Part shown: one piece after another, positions 16,930 through 25,982 of the stretch
How positions within the stretch are numbered: position 1 is the stretch's first letter
Layout of the letters: each line of letters starts with the position of its first letter
Assembly: GCF_017168235.1 (NCBI RefSeq)
Contig: NZ_JABFAO010000004.1
Coordinates: 359,771-423,770, forward strand
Direction of reading: 5' to 3'
DNA length: 64,000 nt
Source of the DNA: Rhodococcus sp. KRD197
Lineage (GTDB): Bacteria > Actinomycetota > Actinomycetes > Mycobacteriales > Mycobacteriaceae
Translations under genes and position numbers: made by a program
The notes under the pieces: generated by a model
The model's input: only the letters and a program-made list of their open reading frames with translations
What the model was told of the DNA's origin: nothing
Databases searched by the model: none

Positions 16930-18705
16930 ATGGCTGTCGATGCCCGTCAGAAAATTGGAGTGGCCGATCTCGCGGTCGCGTTGCCGAAAATGGTGACGGA
17001 GTTGCCGAGTCTGCTGAAGGGTCTTGCTGGTTTCACTCGCAAACCCGATCACAAGGCCTCGATCGGTCAGGTGTTCCAGGACGCGGCAGCAAAGAACGGT
17101 AGCCATCCCTTCGTACGTTTCGAAGGCGTATCGACCTCGTACGCCGATGCCAATGCACTGGTCAACCAGTATGCGAACGTGTTCACCGAACGCGGTGTCC
17201 AGCGCGGCGACGTCGTCGGTGTGCTCAGCAAGAATCGTCCGGAGGCGTTGTTCGCTGCCCTGGCCGCGGTGAAGTTGGGCGCGGTCGCCGGAATGCTCAA
17301 CTACAACCAGCGTGGCGACGTCCTCGAGCACAGCCTCGGCATCCTCGATGCCAAGGTTCTGGTGCTCGACGAGAACGCGCGTGAGGCGCTGGATTCGCTC
17401 GACTCGGAGCCGAAGGTCGGGTCGGTGTTGCCGATGAAGGAGCTGGCCGAGCTGGCGAGCAAGGCCGACACCGCCAATCCGTCCGTGACCGCCGAGATCC
17501 AGGCCAAGGAGAAGGCGTTCTACATCTTCACCTCGGGCACCACCGGCATGCCCAAGGCCAGCTTGATGAGCCACTTCCGCTGGCTCAAGTCGATGTCCGG
17601 CCTGGGTAACATGGGCGTTCGCCTGCGCAGTGACGACGTCATCTACTGCTGCCTACCGCTCTATCACAACAACGCCCTGACGGTGACGCTGTCGTCCGTG
17701 CTCGCAGGCGGTGCCACCATGGCCATCGGCAAGCAGTTCTCGGTCAGCAGGTTCTGGGACGACATCGCGATCAACAAGGCAACCGCCTTCACCTACATCG
17801 GTGAGCTGTGCCGCTACCTGCTGACGCAGCCGGAGAAGCCCACCGATCGCGACAACACGGTCAAGCTCGTGGTCGGCAACGGACTTCGTCCAGAGATCTG
17901 GGAAGAGTTCACCGAGCGCTTCGGTATCTCTCGGGTCGCGGAGTTCTACGGCGCCAGCGAGTGCAACATCGCGTTCGTCAACGCGCTCAACGTGAAGAAG
18001 ACCGCGGGCGTGTGCCCGCTGCCGTACGCAGTCGTCGAGTACGACGACGAAAGCGGCAAGGCCAAGCGTGGCTCCGACGGCAAGCTGTCGAAGGTCGCCA
18101 CCGGCGAGGTCGGTCTGCTGCTGTCCAAGGTCACCGCCCGTGCACCGTTCGACGGGTACTCCGACGACGAGGCCACGGAGAAGAAGCTCGTCCGTGACGG
18201 CTTCAAGTCCGGCGATGCCTGGTTCGATACCGGCGACCTCGTCCTCAAGCAGGGCTGGCTGCACGTCGCATTCGTCGACCGACTCGGCGACACCTTCCGA
18301 TGGAAGGGTGAGAACGTCGCGACCACCCAGGTGGAAGGCGCGCTCGGCGGACACGGTTCCGTCGACGGCGCCGTCGTCTACGGAGTCGACATCGAGGGCA
18401 CCGACGGCAAGGCCGGTATGGCCGCGGTGACGCTCCGCGACGGCCATACCTTCGACGGCCAGGCACTCGCCGAACATCTGTACGACAAGCTGCCGACCTA
18501 CGCGGTCCCGCTGTTCGTCCGCATCGTCGAAAGCCTCGAGCAGACCTCGACGTTCAAGAAGCAGAAAGTCGAACTGCGCAAACTCGGATACAGCGACGAC
18601 TCGAACAGCGAGCTCTATGTGTTGCGCGGCAAGTCCCATGGTTACGACAAGGCCTACGAGGGATTCGTCGACGAGGTGGCCGCAGGTAAGGCACCACGTC
18701 ACTGA
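16930..18705 (+). CDS. fadD6: Long-chain acyl-CoA synthetase FadD6 (FATP-like)
   Basis: Activates long-chain fatty acids to CoA esters and belongs to the bacterial relatives of fatty-acid transport proteins. Seen: AMP-binding loop YIFTSGTTGMPKASLMSH, EFYGASECNIAF, SGDAWFDTGDLVLKQG, DRLGDTFRWKGENVATTQVE and the LPTYAVPLFVRI tail typical of FATP proteins. At 591 residues it is full length. ATG start preceded by AAGGGGAG. It precedes folP2-gpgS as in mycobacteria. Localisation is probably membrane-associated; no signal peptide seen. Confidence 0.93.
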   Translation: MAVDARQKIGVADLAVALPKMVTELPSLLKGLAGFTRKPDHKASIGQVFQDAAAKNGSHPFVRFEGVSTSYADANALVNQYANVFTERGVQRGDVVGVLSKNRPEALFAALAAVKLGAVAGMLNYNQRGDVLEHSLGILDAKVLVLDENAREALDSLDSEPKVGSVLPMKELAELASKADTANPSVTAEIQAKEKAFYIFTSGTTGMPKASLMSHFRWLKSMSGLGNMGVRLRSDDVIYCCLPLYHNNALTVTLSSVLAGGATMAIGKQFSVSRFWDDIAINKATAFTYIGELCRYLLTQPEKPTDRDNTVKLVVGNGLRPEIWEEFTERFGISRVAEFYGASECNIAFVNALNVKKTAGVCPLPYAVVEYDDESGKAKRGSDGKLSKVATGEVGLLLSKVTARAPFDGYSDDEATEKKLVRDGFKSGDAWFDTGDLVLKQGWLHVAFVDRLGDTFRWKGENVATTQVEGALGGHGSVDGAVVYGVDIEGTDGKAGMAAVTLRDGHTFDGQALAEHLYDKLPTYAVPLFVRIVESLEQTSTFKKQKVELRKLGYSDDSNSELYVLRGKSHGYDKAYEGFVDEVAAGKAPRH

Positions 18706-18725
18706 CAGCGTGTAACCATGAATGT

Positions 18726-19586
18726 ATGAGCACCCTCTGCGGTAAGCCGGTGGCCGGCGACCGTGCCCTCGTCATGGCGATCGTCAACCGCACTCCCGAC
18801 TCGTTCTACGACGGGGGTGTGAACTTCACCGACGACGCCGCAATGGCGACGGTTCATCGGGCGGTCGCAGAGGGTGCCGACATGGTCGACATCGGGGGAG
18901 TCAAAGCGGGACCGGGTGTGCTCGTCGACGCGGCGGAGGAGATCCGCCGCGTCGTTCCGTTCGTGGAGGCGATCAGAGTTGCCTACCCGGACCTGCTCAT
19001 CAGCGTGGACACCTGGCGCAGCGAAGTCGCTCGCCTCGCGGTCGGGGTGGGCGCCGATCTGATCAACGACACCTGGGCCGGCGCCGATCCCGATCTCGTC
19101 GGTGTCGCGGCCGAGGAAGGCGTCGGAATCGTCTGTTCGCACACCGGTGGCGCAACGCCCAGGACTCGGCCGCATCGAGTTCGGTACACCGATGTCGTCG
19201 CCGATGTAGTGGCGGAAGTGACCGCGGCGGCCGAGAAAGCAGTCGCAGCCGGCGTCCGTACGGACTCGATTCTCATCGATCCGACTCACGATTTCGGCAA
19301 AAACACCTATCACGGGCTCGAGTTGTTGCGTCGCGTGGACGTTCTTGTAAACACCGGGTGGCCAGTGCTCATGGCGCTGAGCAACAAGGACTTTATCGGG
19401 GAGACTCTAGGGGTGGAACTGGCCGACCGGTTGGAGGGAACATTGGCAGCGACAGCATTGGCCGCAGCAGGCGGCGCCCGAATGTTCCGGGTGCACGAGG
19501 TGGCGTCGACCAGAAGAGTCGTGGACATGGTGGCGGCGATACAGGGGACGAGGTTGCCGAGGCGAACCACAAGGGGGCTCGCATGA
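18726..19586 (+). CDS. folP2: Dihydropteroate synthase homologue FolP2
   Basis: A 286-residue TIM-barrel pterin-binding protein. Seen: MAIVNRTPDSFYDGG at the N-terminus, DMVDIGGVKAGPG in place of the usual DIGGESTRPG, LISVDTWRSEVA, LINDTWAG and the DPTHDFGKNTYH region. The replaced ESTRPG sequence is a hallmark of the FolP2 group; the M. tuberculosis FolP2 was reported to lack dihydropteroate synthase activity, so a folate role should not be assumed. It overlaps gpgS by four bases (ATGA), as in mycobacteria, which hints at a function tied to methylglucose lipopolysaccharide synthesis. Confidence 0.9.
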   Translation: MSTLCGKPVAGDRALVMAIVNRTPDSFYDGGVNFTDDAAMATVHRAVAEGADMVDIGGVKAGPGVLVDAAEEIRRVVPFVEAIRVAYPDLLISVDTWRSEVARLAVGVGADLINDTWAGADPDLVGVAAEEGVGIVCSHTGGATPRTRPHRVRYTDVVADVVAEVTAAAEKAVAAGVRTDSILIDPTHDFGKNTYHGLELLRRVDVLVNTGWPVLMALSNKDFIGETLGVELADRLEGTLAATALAAAGGARMFRVHEVASTRRVVDMVAAIQGTRLPRRTTRGLA

Positions 19587-20515
19587 CACTCGCCGACCGA
19601 ACATCAGTGATGCAATCCTGGGCGGATTCGAATCGTTGGGACGAACCGTCGTGGTCGCTCGCGGAACTCGAAGCCGCAAAAGCCGGCCGCACCGTCTCTG
19701 TGGTTCTGCCCGCGCTCAACGAAGAAGAAACCGTCGCGGCCGTGGTGGACACCATCCACCCCCTGTTGGGCGGACTCGTGGACGAGCTCATCGTGCTCGA
19801 TTCCGGATCCACCGACGCCACTGCCGAGCGGGCGACGGCCGCCGGCGCACGCGTCATCAGCCGGGAGGAAGCGATCCCGGGTCTCGATCCGGTGGCAGGC
19901 AAGGGCGAGGTGCTGTGGCGCGCCGTCGCGGCCTCGACGGGCGATCTCATCGCCTTCGTCGATTCGGATCTGATCAATCCCGATCCGGCGTTCGTGCCGA
20001 AGCTGCTCGGGCCTCTGCTGATGGGTGACGGCATCCATCTGGTGAAGGGCTATTACCGTCGCCCGCTGCGGACAAGTGGTAGCGAGGACGCCAACGGCGG
20101 AGGGCGTGTCACCGAGCTGGTCGCGCGTCCCATGCTCGCGGCGATGCGACCGGAGTTGACGGGCGTCATCCAGCCGCTCGGAGGGGAGTACGCGGGTACA
20201 CGAGAGCTCTTGTCCGCAGTTCCTTTCGCGCCGGGATACGGCGTGGAGATCGGGCTGTTGCTCGACACCTACGACCGGCTCGGGCTCAGCGCTATCGGCC
20301 AGGTGAATCTGGGCGTGCGCAAGCATCGCAATCGCCCGCTCGTCGAGCTGGGGGCGATGAGCCGTCAGATCGTCGGGACCATGCTCAATCGTTGCGGGAT
20401 GGTCGACTCGGGCGCCGGGTTGACGCAGTTCCGGGTCGACGGCGACTCGTTCGTCTCGTTCTCGACGGAGGTCTCACTCACCGACCGCCCCGCGATAGAC
20501 AGCTTGCGTATGTGA
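19583..20515 (+). CDS. gpgS: Glucosyl-3-phosphoglycerate synthase GpgS
   Basis: Retaining GT81 glycosyltransferase that joins glucose from a nucleotide sugar to 3-phosphoglycerate, first step of methylglucose lipopolysaccharide synthesis. Seen: SVVLPALNEEETV, the VDELIVLDSGSTDAT block, GKGEVLWRA, and the metal-binding FVDSDLINPDP (DxD-like). Later come GYGVEIGLLLDTYDRLGL and KHRNRPLVELG. The ATG at 19583 overlaps the folP2 stop; the longer frame upstream lies inside folP2. The 310-residue length is right for the family. Confidence 0.93.
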   Translation: MTLADRTSVMQSWADSNRWDEPSWSLAELEAAKAGRTVSVVLPALNEEETVAAVVDTIHPLLGGLVDELIVLDSGSTDATAERATAAGARVISREEAIPGLDPVAGKGEVLWRAVAASTGDLIAFVDSDLINPDPAFVPKLLGPLLMGDGIHLVKGYYRRPLRTSGSEDANGGGRVTELVARPMLAAMRPELTGVIQPLGGEYAGTRELLSAVPFAPGYGVEIGLLLDTYDRLGLSAIGQVNLGVRKHRNRPLVELGAMSRQIVGTMLNRCGMVDSGAGLTQFRVDGDSFVSFSTEVSLTDRPAIDSLRM

Positions 20516-20544
20516 CGGGCAGGGCTGCGTGAGATCATCGTGCC

Positions 20545-20892
20545 ATGCTGACGCTTCTGCTGTACGTCATCATCATCGCGGTCATCGCAGCCCTGCTCTT
20601 CTTCGTGGCAAGTGCTGTGTTCGGACGCGGTGAAGAATTGGCGCCGCTCCCGGACGGCACGACGGCGACGGTACTGCCCGCCGAGGGCGTGACCGGAGAC
20701 GACGTGAAAATGCTTCGCTTCCAGCAGAGTCTGCGTGGTTACAACCAGAGCGAGGTCGATTGGGCGCTCGACCGACTGGGTGCCGAAATCGACCTGCTCC
20801 GATCACGGCTCGCGGCCGTGGACGGCCCGGGCAATTTCGAGGAACTGGGCGCGCACGGCAAGCACGGCCGCGCCGAGGAAAGCGACGACTGA
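20545..20892 (+). CDS. Single-pass membrane protein with DivIVA-like domain
   Basis: A 115-residue protein with one N-terminal membrane helix (about residues 3-26) and a cytoplasmic DivIVA-type segment (KMLRFQQSLRGYNQSEVDWALDRL) followed by a short coiled coil (GAEIDLLRSRLAAVD) and a charged tail. The GYxxxEVDxxLDxL pattern is the DivIVA/Wag31 hallmark, suggesting a polar or cell-division location. The same small gene sits between gpgS and tag in mycobacteria (Rv1209-like). It ends four bases before tag. Confidence 0.82.
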   Translation: MLTLLLYVIIIAVIAALLFFVASAVFGRGEELAPLPDGTTATVLPAEGVTGDDVKMLRFQQSLRGYNQSEVDWALDRLGAEIDLLRSRLAAVDGPGNFEELGAHGKHGRAEESDD

Positions 20893-20895
20893 GCA

Positions 20896-21504
20896 GTGAC
20901 AGCTGTTGCGGGCCCGGATGGCAGGCCCCGCTGCCCGTGGGGTGCCGTCCCGGACGATCTCTACCGCGAGTACCACGACACCGAATGGGGACGGCCCGTC
21001 CACGGCAGAGACGCCCTCTACGAGCGGCTGAGTCTCGAGGCGTTTCAATCGGGGCTCTCGTGGATCACGATTCTCCGTAAGCGGGAGGACTTTCGGGCGG
21101 CGTTCGCCGGGTTCGACCCCGAGAAAGTGGCCCGGTTCGGTGAAGCCGATATCGAGCGCCTCATGAACGACGCCTCGATCGTGCGCAACAGGGCGAAAAT
21201 CGAAGCCGCGGTCGGGAACGCTCGCGTCATCGTAGAACTGGATGAACCGGGCCTCGACGCCCTGCTCTGGTCTTTCGCCCCCACGCCCCGTGTGCGCAGG
21301 CTGCATGAGACCGCCGAGGTCCCCGCAATTACCGCGGAATCGACGGCGATGGCGAGAGAGCTCAGGCGTCGGGGGCTGCGCTTCGTCGGGCCCACCACGG
21401 CCTACGCGTTGATGCAGGCCACCGGAATGGTCGACGATCACCTGTCGGGTTGTCTCGTCGAGCCTACGAATACCGACTCCAGTTCCCGGTATGAGCGGCG
21501 ATAG
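20896..21504 (+). CDS. tag: DNA-3-methyladenine glycosylase I
   Basis: Removes 3-methyladenine from alkylated DNA. Seen: RCPWG at the N-terminus (zinc-ligand Cys), YHDTEWGRPVHGRDALYERLSLEAFQSGLSW with the catalytic-pocket residues, KREDFRAAFAGFDPEKVA, NDASIVRNRAKIEAAVGNA, and FVGPTTAYALMQATGMVDDHLSGC carrying the later His and Cys zinc ligands. At 202 residues it is normal. GTG start at 20896, directly behind the DivIVA-like gene, so probably one transcript with it. Confidence 0.94.
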   Translation: MTAVAGPDGRPRCPWGAVPDDLYREYHDTEWGRPVHGRDALYERLSLEAFQSGLSWITILRKREDFRAAFAGFDPEKVARFGEADIERLMNDASIVRNRAKIEAAVGNARVIVELDEPGLDALLWSFAPTPRVRRLHETAEVPAITAESTAMARELRRRGLRFVGPTTAYALMQATGMVDDHLSGCLVEPTNTDSSSRYERR

Positions 21505-21601
21505 GGAAGAATAGACGGGAGAACATTTCTCGCCGCGGGCGAGAGCATCAAATTTTGCCGACGCGCTCGAGCTGGTGGCGCAGATCTGGAGGGAGCAGAG
21601 G

Positions 21602-21769
21602 ATGGCGGCGATGAAGCCCCGGACCGGTGACGGTCCCCTCGAAGCAACCAAAGAAGGACGAGGGATCGTCATGAGAGTACCGCTCGAAGGCGGTGGGCGC
21701 CTCGTCGTCGAACTCACCCCTGACGAGGCGGCTGCCCTCGGTGAAGAGTTGAAGGGCGTCACCGGTTAA
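21602..21769 (+). CDS. DUF3117 family small protein
   Basis: A 55-residue protein, MAAMKPRTGDGPLEATKEG at the start and VELTPDEAAALGEELKGV at the end, nearly invariant across actinobacteria (DUF3117). The ATG at 21602 is chosen because family members begin with MAAMKPRTGDG and an AGAGG-like site sits just before it; an in-frame extension to 21575 has no support. Function unknown. A strong terminator follows the stop by about 20 bases. Confidence 0.9.
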   Translation: MAAMKPRTGDGPLEATKEGRGIVMRVPLEGGGRLVVELTPDEAAALGEELKGVTG

Positions 21770-21789
21770 CTGCTTGTTATTCGACGCCG

Positions 21790-21822
21790 AGCCCCGCTTG
21801 CCGAACCGGCAGGCGGGGCTTT
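21790..21822 (+). terminator. Rho-independent terminator after the DUF3117 gene
   Basis: Arms AGCCCCGCTTGCC (21790-21802) and GGCAGGCGGGGCT (21808-21820) pair over 13 positions with a single G-U, a GAACC loop and a short T run after it. It ends the transcript that carries tag/DUF3117. Confidence 0.85.
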
Positions 21823-21853
21823 GTGATGTGGACAGTCGTGATGTGGTGAGTCG

Positions 21854-22675
21854 ATGCTCTCCGATGTGATGGATCTGCTGGCTTGCCCGCACTGCGGCGC
21901 CGATCTGGACACCGAGGACGGCGCCGTGCTGTGCGACCGGGGCCATACCTTCGACGTGGCGAGGCAGGGTTACGTCAGCTTGTTGCCGGGCAGCGCGGGA
22001 AAGATCACCGGGGATTCTGCTGAGATGCTGGCCGCGCGGGTTCGTTTCCTCGACGGGCACCATTTCGATCCGATTGTCGACGCGGTGGTTGCGGCAGTGG
22101 GGAAGTGCGGGAGCATTCTCGAGGTCGGCGCCGGAACCGGTCACTATCTCGCCGCTGTCCTCGAGCACACCGGTGGGCGCGGGATCGGCGTCGACGTGTC
22201 CAAGGCTGCGGCCAGACGGATCGCCCGCGCGCATCCACGGGTCGGTGCGGTCGTCGCCGATGTCTGGCACGGGCTGCCGGTGCGGTCGGGTGTGCTGGAC
22301 ACAGTCACGTGTGTGTTCTCCCCACGCAATGCGGCCGAGCTGCACCGCGTTCTCGCGCCCCGCGGCACACTCGTCGTCGTGACTCCCACCGAACGTCACC
22401 AACGGGAGCTGATCGGCCCGCTCGGACTCATCGGCGTCGACGAGGACAAGGCTCGGCGGCTCGGCGATACGCTGTCCGGCCGATTCGAATCGGTTACCAA
22501 GAGCGTGCTCGAGTTTCCGATGTTGCTCACGCACGCCGACGCCCGGAACCTCGTCGAGATGGGGCCGTCGGCGCGGCACACCACCGACGCCGCGAGAGAC
22601 ACCGCCATCGGAGATCTGCCGGACCGCGTCGAGGTCACCGCGTCGGTGACAGTCGGGATCTACCGCGCGGTGTGA
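21854..22675 (+). CDS. 23S rRNA (guanine-N1)-methyltransferase, RlmA-like
   Basis: A 273-residue SAM-dependent methyltransferase. Seen: an N-terminal zinc finger LACPHCGADL...LCDRGHTFD (CxxC...CxxxH), then YVSLLPGSAGKITGDSAEMLAARVRFLDGHHFDP, the family's typical linker, and motif I LEVGAGTGHYLA. These are the features of RlmA(I)/RlmA(II) enzymes that methylate G745 or G748 of 23S rRNA. RlmA(II)-type enzymes can lower macrolide (tylosin) sensitivity; which base is modified here is not decidable. Its 3' end overlaps the convergent glgM by 16 bases. Confidence 0.85.
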   Translation: MLSDVMDLLACPHCGADLDTEDGAVLCDRGHTFDVARQGYVSLLPGSAGKITGDSAEMLAARVRFLDGHHFDPIVDAVVAAVGKCGSILEVGAGTGHYLAAVLEHTGGRGIGVDVSKAAARRIARAHPRVGAVVADVWHGLPVRSGVLDTVTCVFSPRNAAELHRVLAPRGTLVVVTPTERHQRELIGPLGLIGVDEDKARRLGDTLSGRFESVTKSVLEFPMLLTHADARNLVEMGPSARHTTDAARDTAIGDLPDRVEVTASVTVGIYRAV

Positions 22676-23847
22676 CCGCGGGCGGCGAGCGCAGCCCGGT
22701 AGACCTCCATGGTCTGGTGTGCGATGGCCGTCCACGAGAATTCGGCGACGGCCCGCGCCCTGCCGGCCGTGCCCATCGCGCTCGCGGTGTCCGGGTCGAG
22801 GGCGACCTCGTTGACCGTGTCCGCGAGGGCACGTTCGAAAACCTGTGGCTCGTACGAGTTGTAGTGCACGAGCCGGCCCGTCACACCGTCGACGACCACC
22901 TCGGGAATTCCGCCGACATCGGATGCGACCACGGCGGTGTCGGTGGCCATGGCCTCGAGGTTGACGATCCCGAGCGGTTCGTACACCGACGGGCATACGA
23001 ACACTCGTGCTGCCGACAGAATCTCGCGAACCTTTTCGGTAGGCAGCATGTCTCGAACCCAGAACACACCGGAACGTTGCCGAGCCAGTTCGGCGACCGC
23101 GCGCTCCGTTTCCGCAGCGATCTCCGGTGTGTCCGGCGCGCCCGCGCAGAGGACCAGCTGAATCGACGGATCGAAGTGATGGGCCGCCGCGATCAGGTGG
23201 CCCACGCCCTTCTGCCTGGTGATGCGTCCGACGAACGCGACCATCGGTCTGCTCGGATCGACGCCGATCTCTGCCAGCGCGGAATCCGACGGATCGGCCG
23301 CAGGGCCGGGGTGCCATTTCGCGGTGTCGATTCCGTTGCGCACCACGTGAACTCGACTTGGATCGAGGCGCGGATATGCGTCCAGGACATCCTTCGCCAT
23401 GCCTTCGCTCACTGCGATGACGGCGTCTGCGTATTCGACGGCGTTTTTCTCCGACCATGACGAGATGCGGTATCCGCCGCCCAGTTGCTCGGCTTTCCAC
23501 GGCCGCCGGGGCTCGAGCGAGTGCGCCGTGAGAATGTGCGGGACGCCGTACAGCTCGGCCGCGAGATGCCCGGCAAGGCCGGTGTACCAAGTGTGCGAGT
23601 GCACGACATCGGCCCCGGCTGCAGCAGCAGCCATCCGCAACTCCGCGGAGAGCGTCGTCAACGCGGGGTTCGCGCCCGCCAAGGCTGGATCCGGGTCATG
23701 GACCTGCGCCGTATCCCTGGGAGCGCCCATGCAATGGATGTCCACCTCGCACAGCGCATTCAATTGGGCTGCAAGTTCAGTGACGTGCACACCCGCCCCG
23801 CCGTAGACCTCAGGCGGATATTCCCTCGTCATCATTGCCACGCGCAC
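22660..23847 (-). CDS. glgM: Alpha-maltose-1-phosphate synthase GlgM (GlgA-type GT4)
   Basis: GT4 glycosyltransferase that, in mycobacteria, uses ADP-glucose to make maltose-1-phosphate for alpha-glucan. Seen: MMTREYPPEVYGGAGVHV at the start, VVHSHTWYTGLAGHLA, HILTAHSLEPRRPWK, FVGRITRQKGVGHL (donor site) and PSVYEPLGIVNLEAMA with the two catalytic glutamates. The GTG at 23847 gives the MRVAMxTREYPPEVYGG start of the family; a longer frame to 23901 is dismissed. Divergent to glgC with about 75 bases between, so its ADP-glucose supply is encoded next door. Confidence 0.9.
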   Translation of the reverse strand: MRVAMMTREYPPEVYGGAGVHVTELAAQLNALCEVDIHCMGAPRDTAQVHDPDPALAGANPALTTLSAELRMAAAAAGADVVHSHTWYTGLAGHLAAELYGVPHILTAHSLEPRRPWKAEQLGGGYRISSWSEKNAVEYADAVIAVSEGMAKDVLDAYPRLDPSRVHVVRNGIDTAKWHPGPAADPSDSALAEIGVDPSRPMVAFVGRITRQKGVGHLIAAAHHFDPSIQLVLCAGAPDTPEIAAETERAVAELARQRSGVFWVRDMLPTEKVREILSAARVFVCPSVYEPLGIVNLEAMATDTAVVASDVGGIPEVVVDGVTGRLVHYNSYEPQVFERALADTVNEVALDPDTASAMGTAGRARAVAEFSWTAIAHQTMEVYRAALAARGHTAR

Positions 23848-23923
23848 AGCTGTCAACCTACATTCCTTCGCCGAAGCGCGTGTACTGCTAGCAAGGTTCA
23901 TCCGGTGCGGATAGGTTGGGCAC

Positions 23924-25138
23924 GTGAGGACACAACCGCACGTACTCGGAATCGTGCTTGCCGGGGGTGAAGGTAAACGCCTTTATCCTATGACCGCGGA
24001 CCGAGCCAAGCCGGCCGTCCCGTTCGGCGGCGCCTACCGACTCATCGACTTCGTTCTGAGCAACCTCGTCAACGCCGGCTATCTCCGGATCTGCGTGCTG
24101 ACCCAGTACAAATCGCATTCGTTGGACCGACACATCTCGCAGACCTGGCGCCTGTCCGGTTTCGCGGGGGAGTACATCACTCCGGTGCCGGCTCAACAGC
24201 GACTCGGTCCGCGCTGGTACACGGGAAGCGCCGACGCAATCTTCCAGTCACTCAACCTCGTCTACGACGAAGACCCCGAGTACATCGTGGTCTTCGGAGC
24301 CGACCACGTGTATCGGATGGATCCGGAGCAGATGGTGCAGCAGCACATCGATTCCGGCGCCGGTGTCACCGTGGCAGGTATCCGGGTGCCGCGGAGCGAG
24401 GCATTCGCGTTCGGCTGCATCGACAGCGACGCGAACGGCAAGATCACCCAGTTTCTGGAGAAGCCCGCACAGCCGCCGGGCACCCCGGACGACCCCAACG
24501 TCACCTTCGCGTCGATGGGCAACTACGTGTTCACGACGAAGGTTCTGCTCGACGCCATCAAGGCAGATGCAGAGAACTCGGACTCCGATCACGACATGGG
24601 CGGCGACATCATTCCCGCGCTCGTCGAGGCGGGTGTCGCGTCGGTGTACGACTTCAACGACAATGTGGTGCCCGGTGCCACCGAACGCGATCGCGGTTAC
24701 TGGCGTGACGTGGGCACCATCGACGCGTTCTACGACGCGCACATGGATCTCGTATCGGTGCACCCGATCTTCAACCTCTACAACCGTCGGTGGCCGATCC
24801 GTGGTGCGGCCGAGAATCTACCGCCCGCGAAGTTCGTTCAGGGCGGACTCGCCCAGGAATCGGTCGTCGGTGCCGGGTGCATTCTGTCGGGCGCGACGGT
24901 GCGCAATTCGGTGCTTTCGTCGAATGTGATCATCGACAGCGGCGCCACCGTCGAGGGCAGTGTCCTGATGCCGGGCGTCAAGATCGGTAAGGGTGCCGTC
25001 GTGCGACGGGCGATCCTCGACAAGAACGTCGTCGTCGGTGACGGCGAGATCGTCGGCGTCGATCTCGAGCGCGACAAGGAACGATTCAACGTCTCTGCCG
25101 GAGGCGTTGTGTCCGTGGGTAAGGGCGTCTGGATCTGA
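23924..25138 (+). CDS. glgC: Glucose-1-phosphate adenylyltransferase GlgC
   Basis: Makes ADP-glucose, the donor for GlgM. Seen: the pyrophosphorylase signature [61 protein letters not shown]-type [22 protein letters not shown] with the catalytic Asp, and the C-terminal left-handed beta-helix ([18 protein letters not shown]). The 404 residues match the mycobacterial GlgC. GTG start at 23924. Ends five bases before the convergent O-methyltransferase gene. Confidence 0.95.
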   Translation: MRTQPHVLGIVLAGGEGKRLYPMTADRAKPAVPFGGAYRLIDFVLSNLVNAGYLRICVLTQYKSHSLDRHISQTWRLSGFAGEYITPVPAQQRLGPRWYTGSADAIFQSLNLVYDEDPEYIVVFGADHVYRMDPEQMVQQHIDSGAGVTVAGIRVPRSEAFAFGCIDSDANGKITQFLEKPAQPPGTPDDPNVTFASMGNYVFTTKVLLDAIKADAENSDSDHDMGGDIIPALVEAGVASVYDFNDNVVPGATERDRGYWRDVGTIDAFYDAHMDLVSVHPIFNLYNRRWPIRGAAENLPPAKFVQGGLAQESVVGAGCILSGATVRNSVLSSNVIIDSGATVEGSVLMPGVKIGKGAVVRRAILDKNVVVGDGEIVGVDLERDKERFNVSAGGVVSVGKGVWI

Positions 25139-25143
25139 CCGCG

Positions 25144-25776
25144 CTACGTTCGCGAGCCGCAGATCAGGCCGTCTCCGAGTGGAAGCAGAACCGTCGTGAG
25201 GCGCTCGTCCTCGGCGATCGCGCGGGCGGCCGCACGCACGGCCACGGTGGTGGCGTCGCGCTGAGCAGCATCGGGTACACGGCCACCGAGTAGGGCGTTG
25301 TGCAGCACGAGAACCCCGCCGGGCCGGAGGAGTCGGACGCTCTCCTGGACGAAATGCACGTGGTCGACAGGGCTCGCATCGATGAACACCAGGTCGTAGG
25401 TATCGTCGGCGAGCCGGGGGAGTACGTCGAGCGCCCAGCCGTTGATCAACCGCGTCCGGGACGGCGGTACGCCGCCGGCTCGGAAAGCTTCCTTCGCGGC
25501 GCGTTGGTGCTCCGGTTCGGTATCGATGGTGGTCAGCACGCCGTCATCACGCATGCCGTCGAGTAGCCACAGGCCACTGATTCCGGCGCCGGTACCGATT
25601 TCGACGACGGTTTTCGCACCCAGCATCTGGGTGAAGATGCTCAGAATCGCCCCGACGGATGGTGGCACGGGCGCTGCTCCGAGATCCTCCGCGCGTTCTC
25701 GGGCCGAAACGAGCACCTCGTCCTCCTGGACGGAGTCTTCGGCGTAGGAGAGCAGTTTCTCGGCGTTTGTCGGCAC
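25144..25776 (-). CDS. Class-I SAM O-methyltransferase (Rv1220c-like)
   Basis: A 210-residue methyltransferase of the CCoAMT-like O-methyltransferase family. Seen: [18 protein letters not shown] (motif I), [17 protein letters not shown] (ribose-binding acidic residue), [17 protein letters not shown] with the metal Asp, and the [17 protein letters not shown] stretch. Substrate unknown. It lies immediately upstream of and divergent from sigE, as in mycobacteria, so its promoter shares the sigE control region. Confidence 0.88.
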   Translation of the reverse strand: MPTNAEKLLSYAEDSVQEDEVLVSARERAEDLGAAPVPPSVGAILSIFTQMLGAKTVVEIGTGAGISGLWLLDGMRDDGVLTTIDTEPEHQRAAKEAFRAGGVPPSRTRLINGWALDVLPRLADDTYDLVFIDASPVDHVHFVQESVRLLRPGGVLVLHNALLGGRVPDAAQRDATTVAVRAAARAIAEDERLTTVLLPLGDGLICGSRT

Positions 25777-25895
25777 GGAACGAGGTTATCGCGGCCCTCT
25801 TGCACATTCTCAGCAGCACCTCAGGTTATTCATACTTCCGCCACACGCGGGTGCGAGAGGCTTCAGGGGATCGCTTGATCGACGAGCAACACGAC

Positions 25896-25923
25896 GGGAA
25901 CATCTCGGGCGGTGCCTGGTGTT
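25896..25923 (+). promoter_or_regulatory. Possible ECF-type promoter for sigE
   Basis: GGGAAC (25896-25901) is followed after about 18 bases by TGTT (25920-25923), close to the GGAAC/CGTT pattern recognised by SigE/SigH-type sigma factors. It would give a transcript starting upstream of the AGGAGG site of sigE and fits known stress-driven expression of sigE. Motif-only evidence. Confidence 0.35.
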
Positions 25924-25965
25924 GAACAGGACAGCTTCGAGCGGCACCAGTCCGTGTTCCTGAGC

Positions 25966-25982
25966 AGGAGGATCCGACCATC
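25966..25982 (+). promoter_or_regulatory. Strong Shine-Dalgarno followed by an AUC codon at the sigE start
   Basis: AGGAGG (25966-25971) is followed after 8 bases by ATC (25980-25982), in frame with sigE. The frame upstream closes at TGA 25923-25925 and contains no ATG, GTG or TTG before ATG 26154. The spacing is ideal for initiation at the AUC. Confidence 0.6.
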
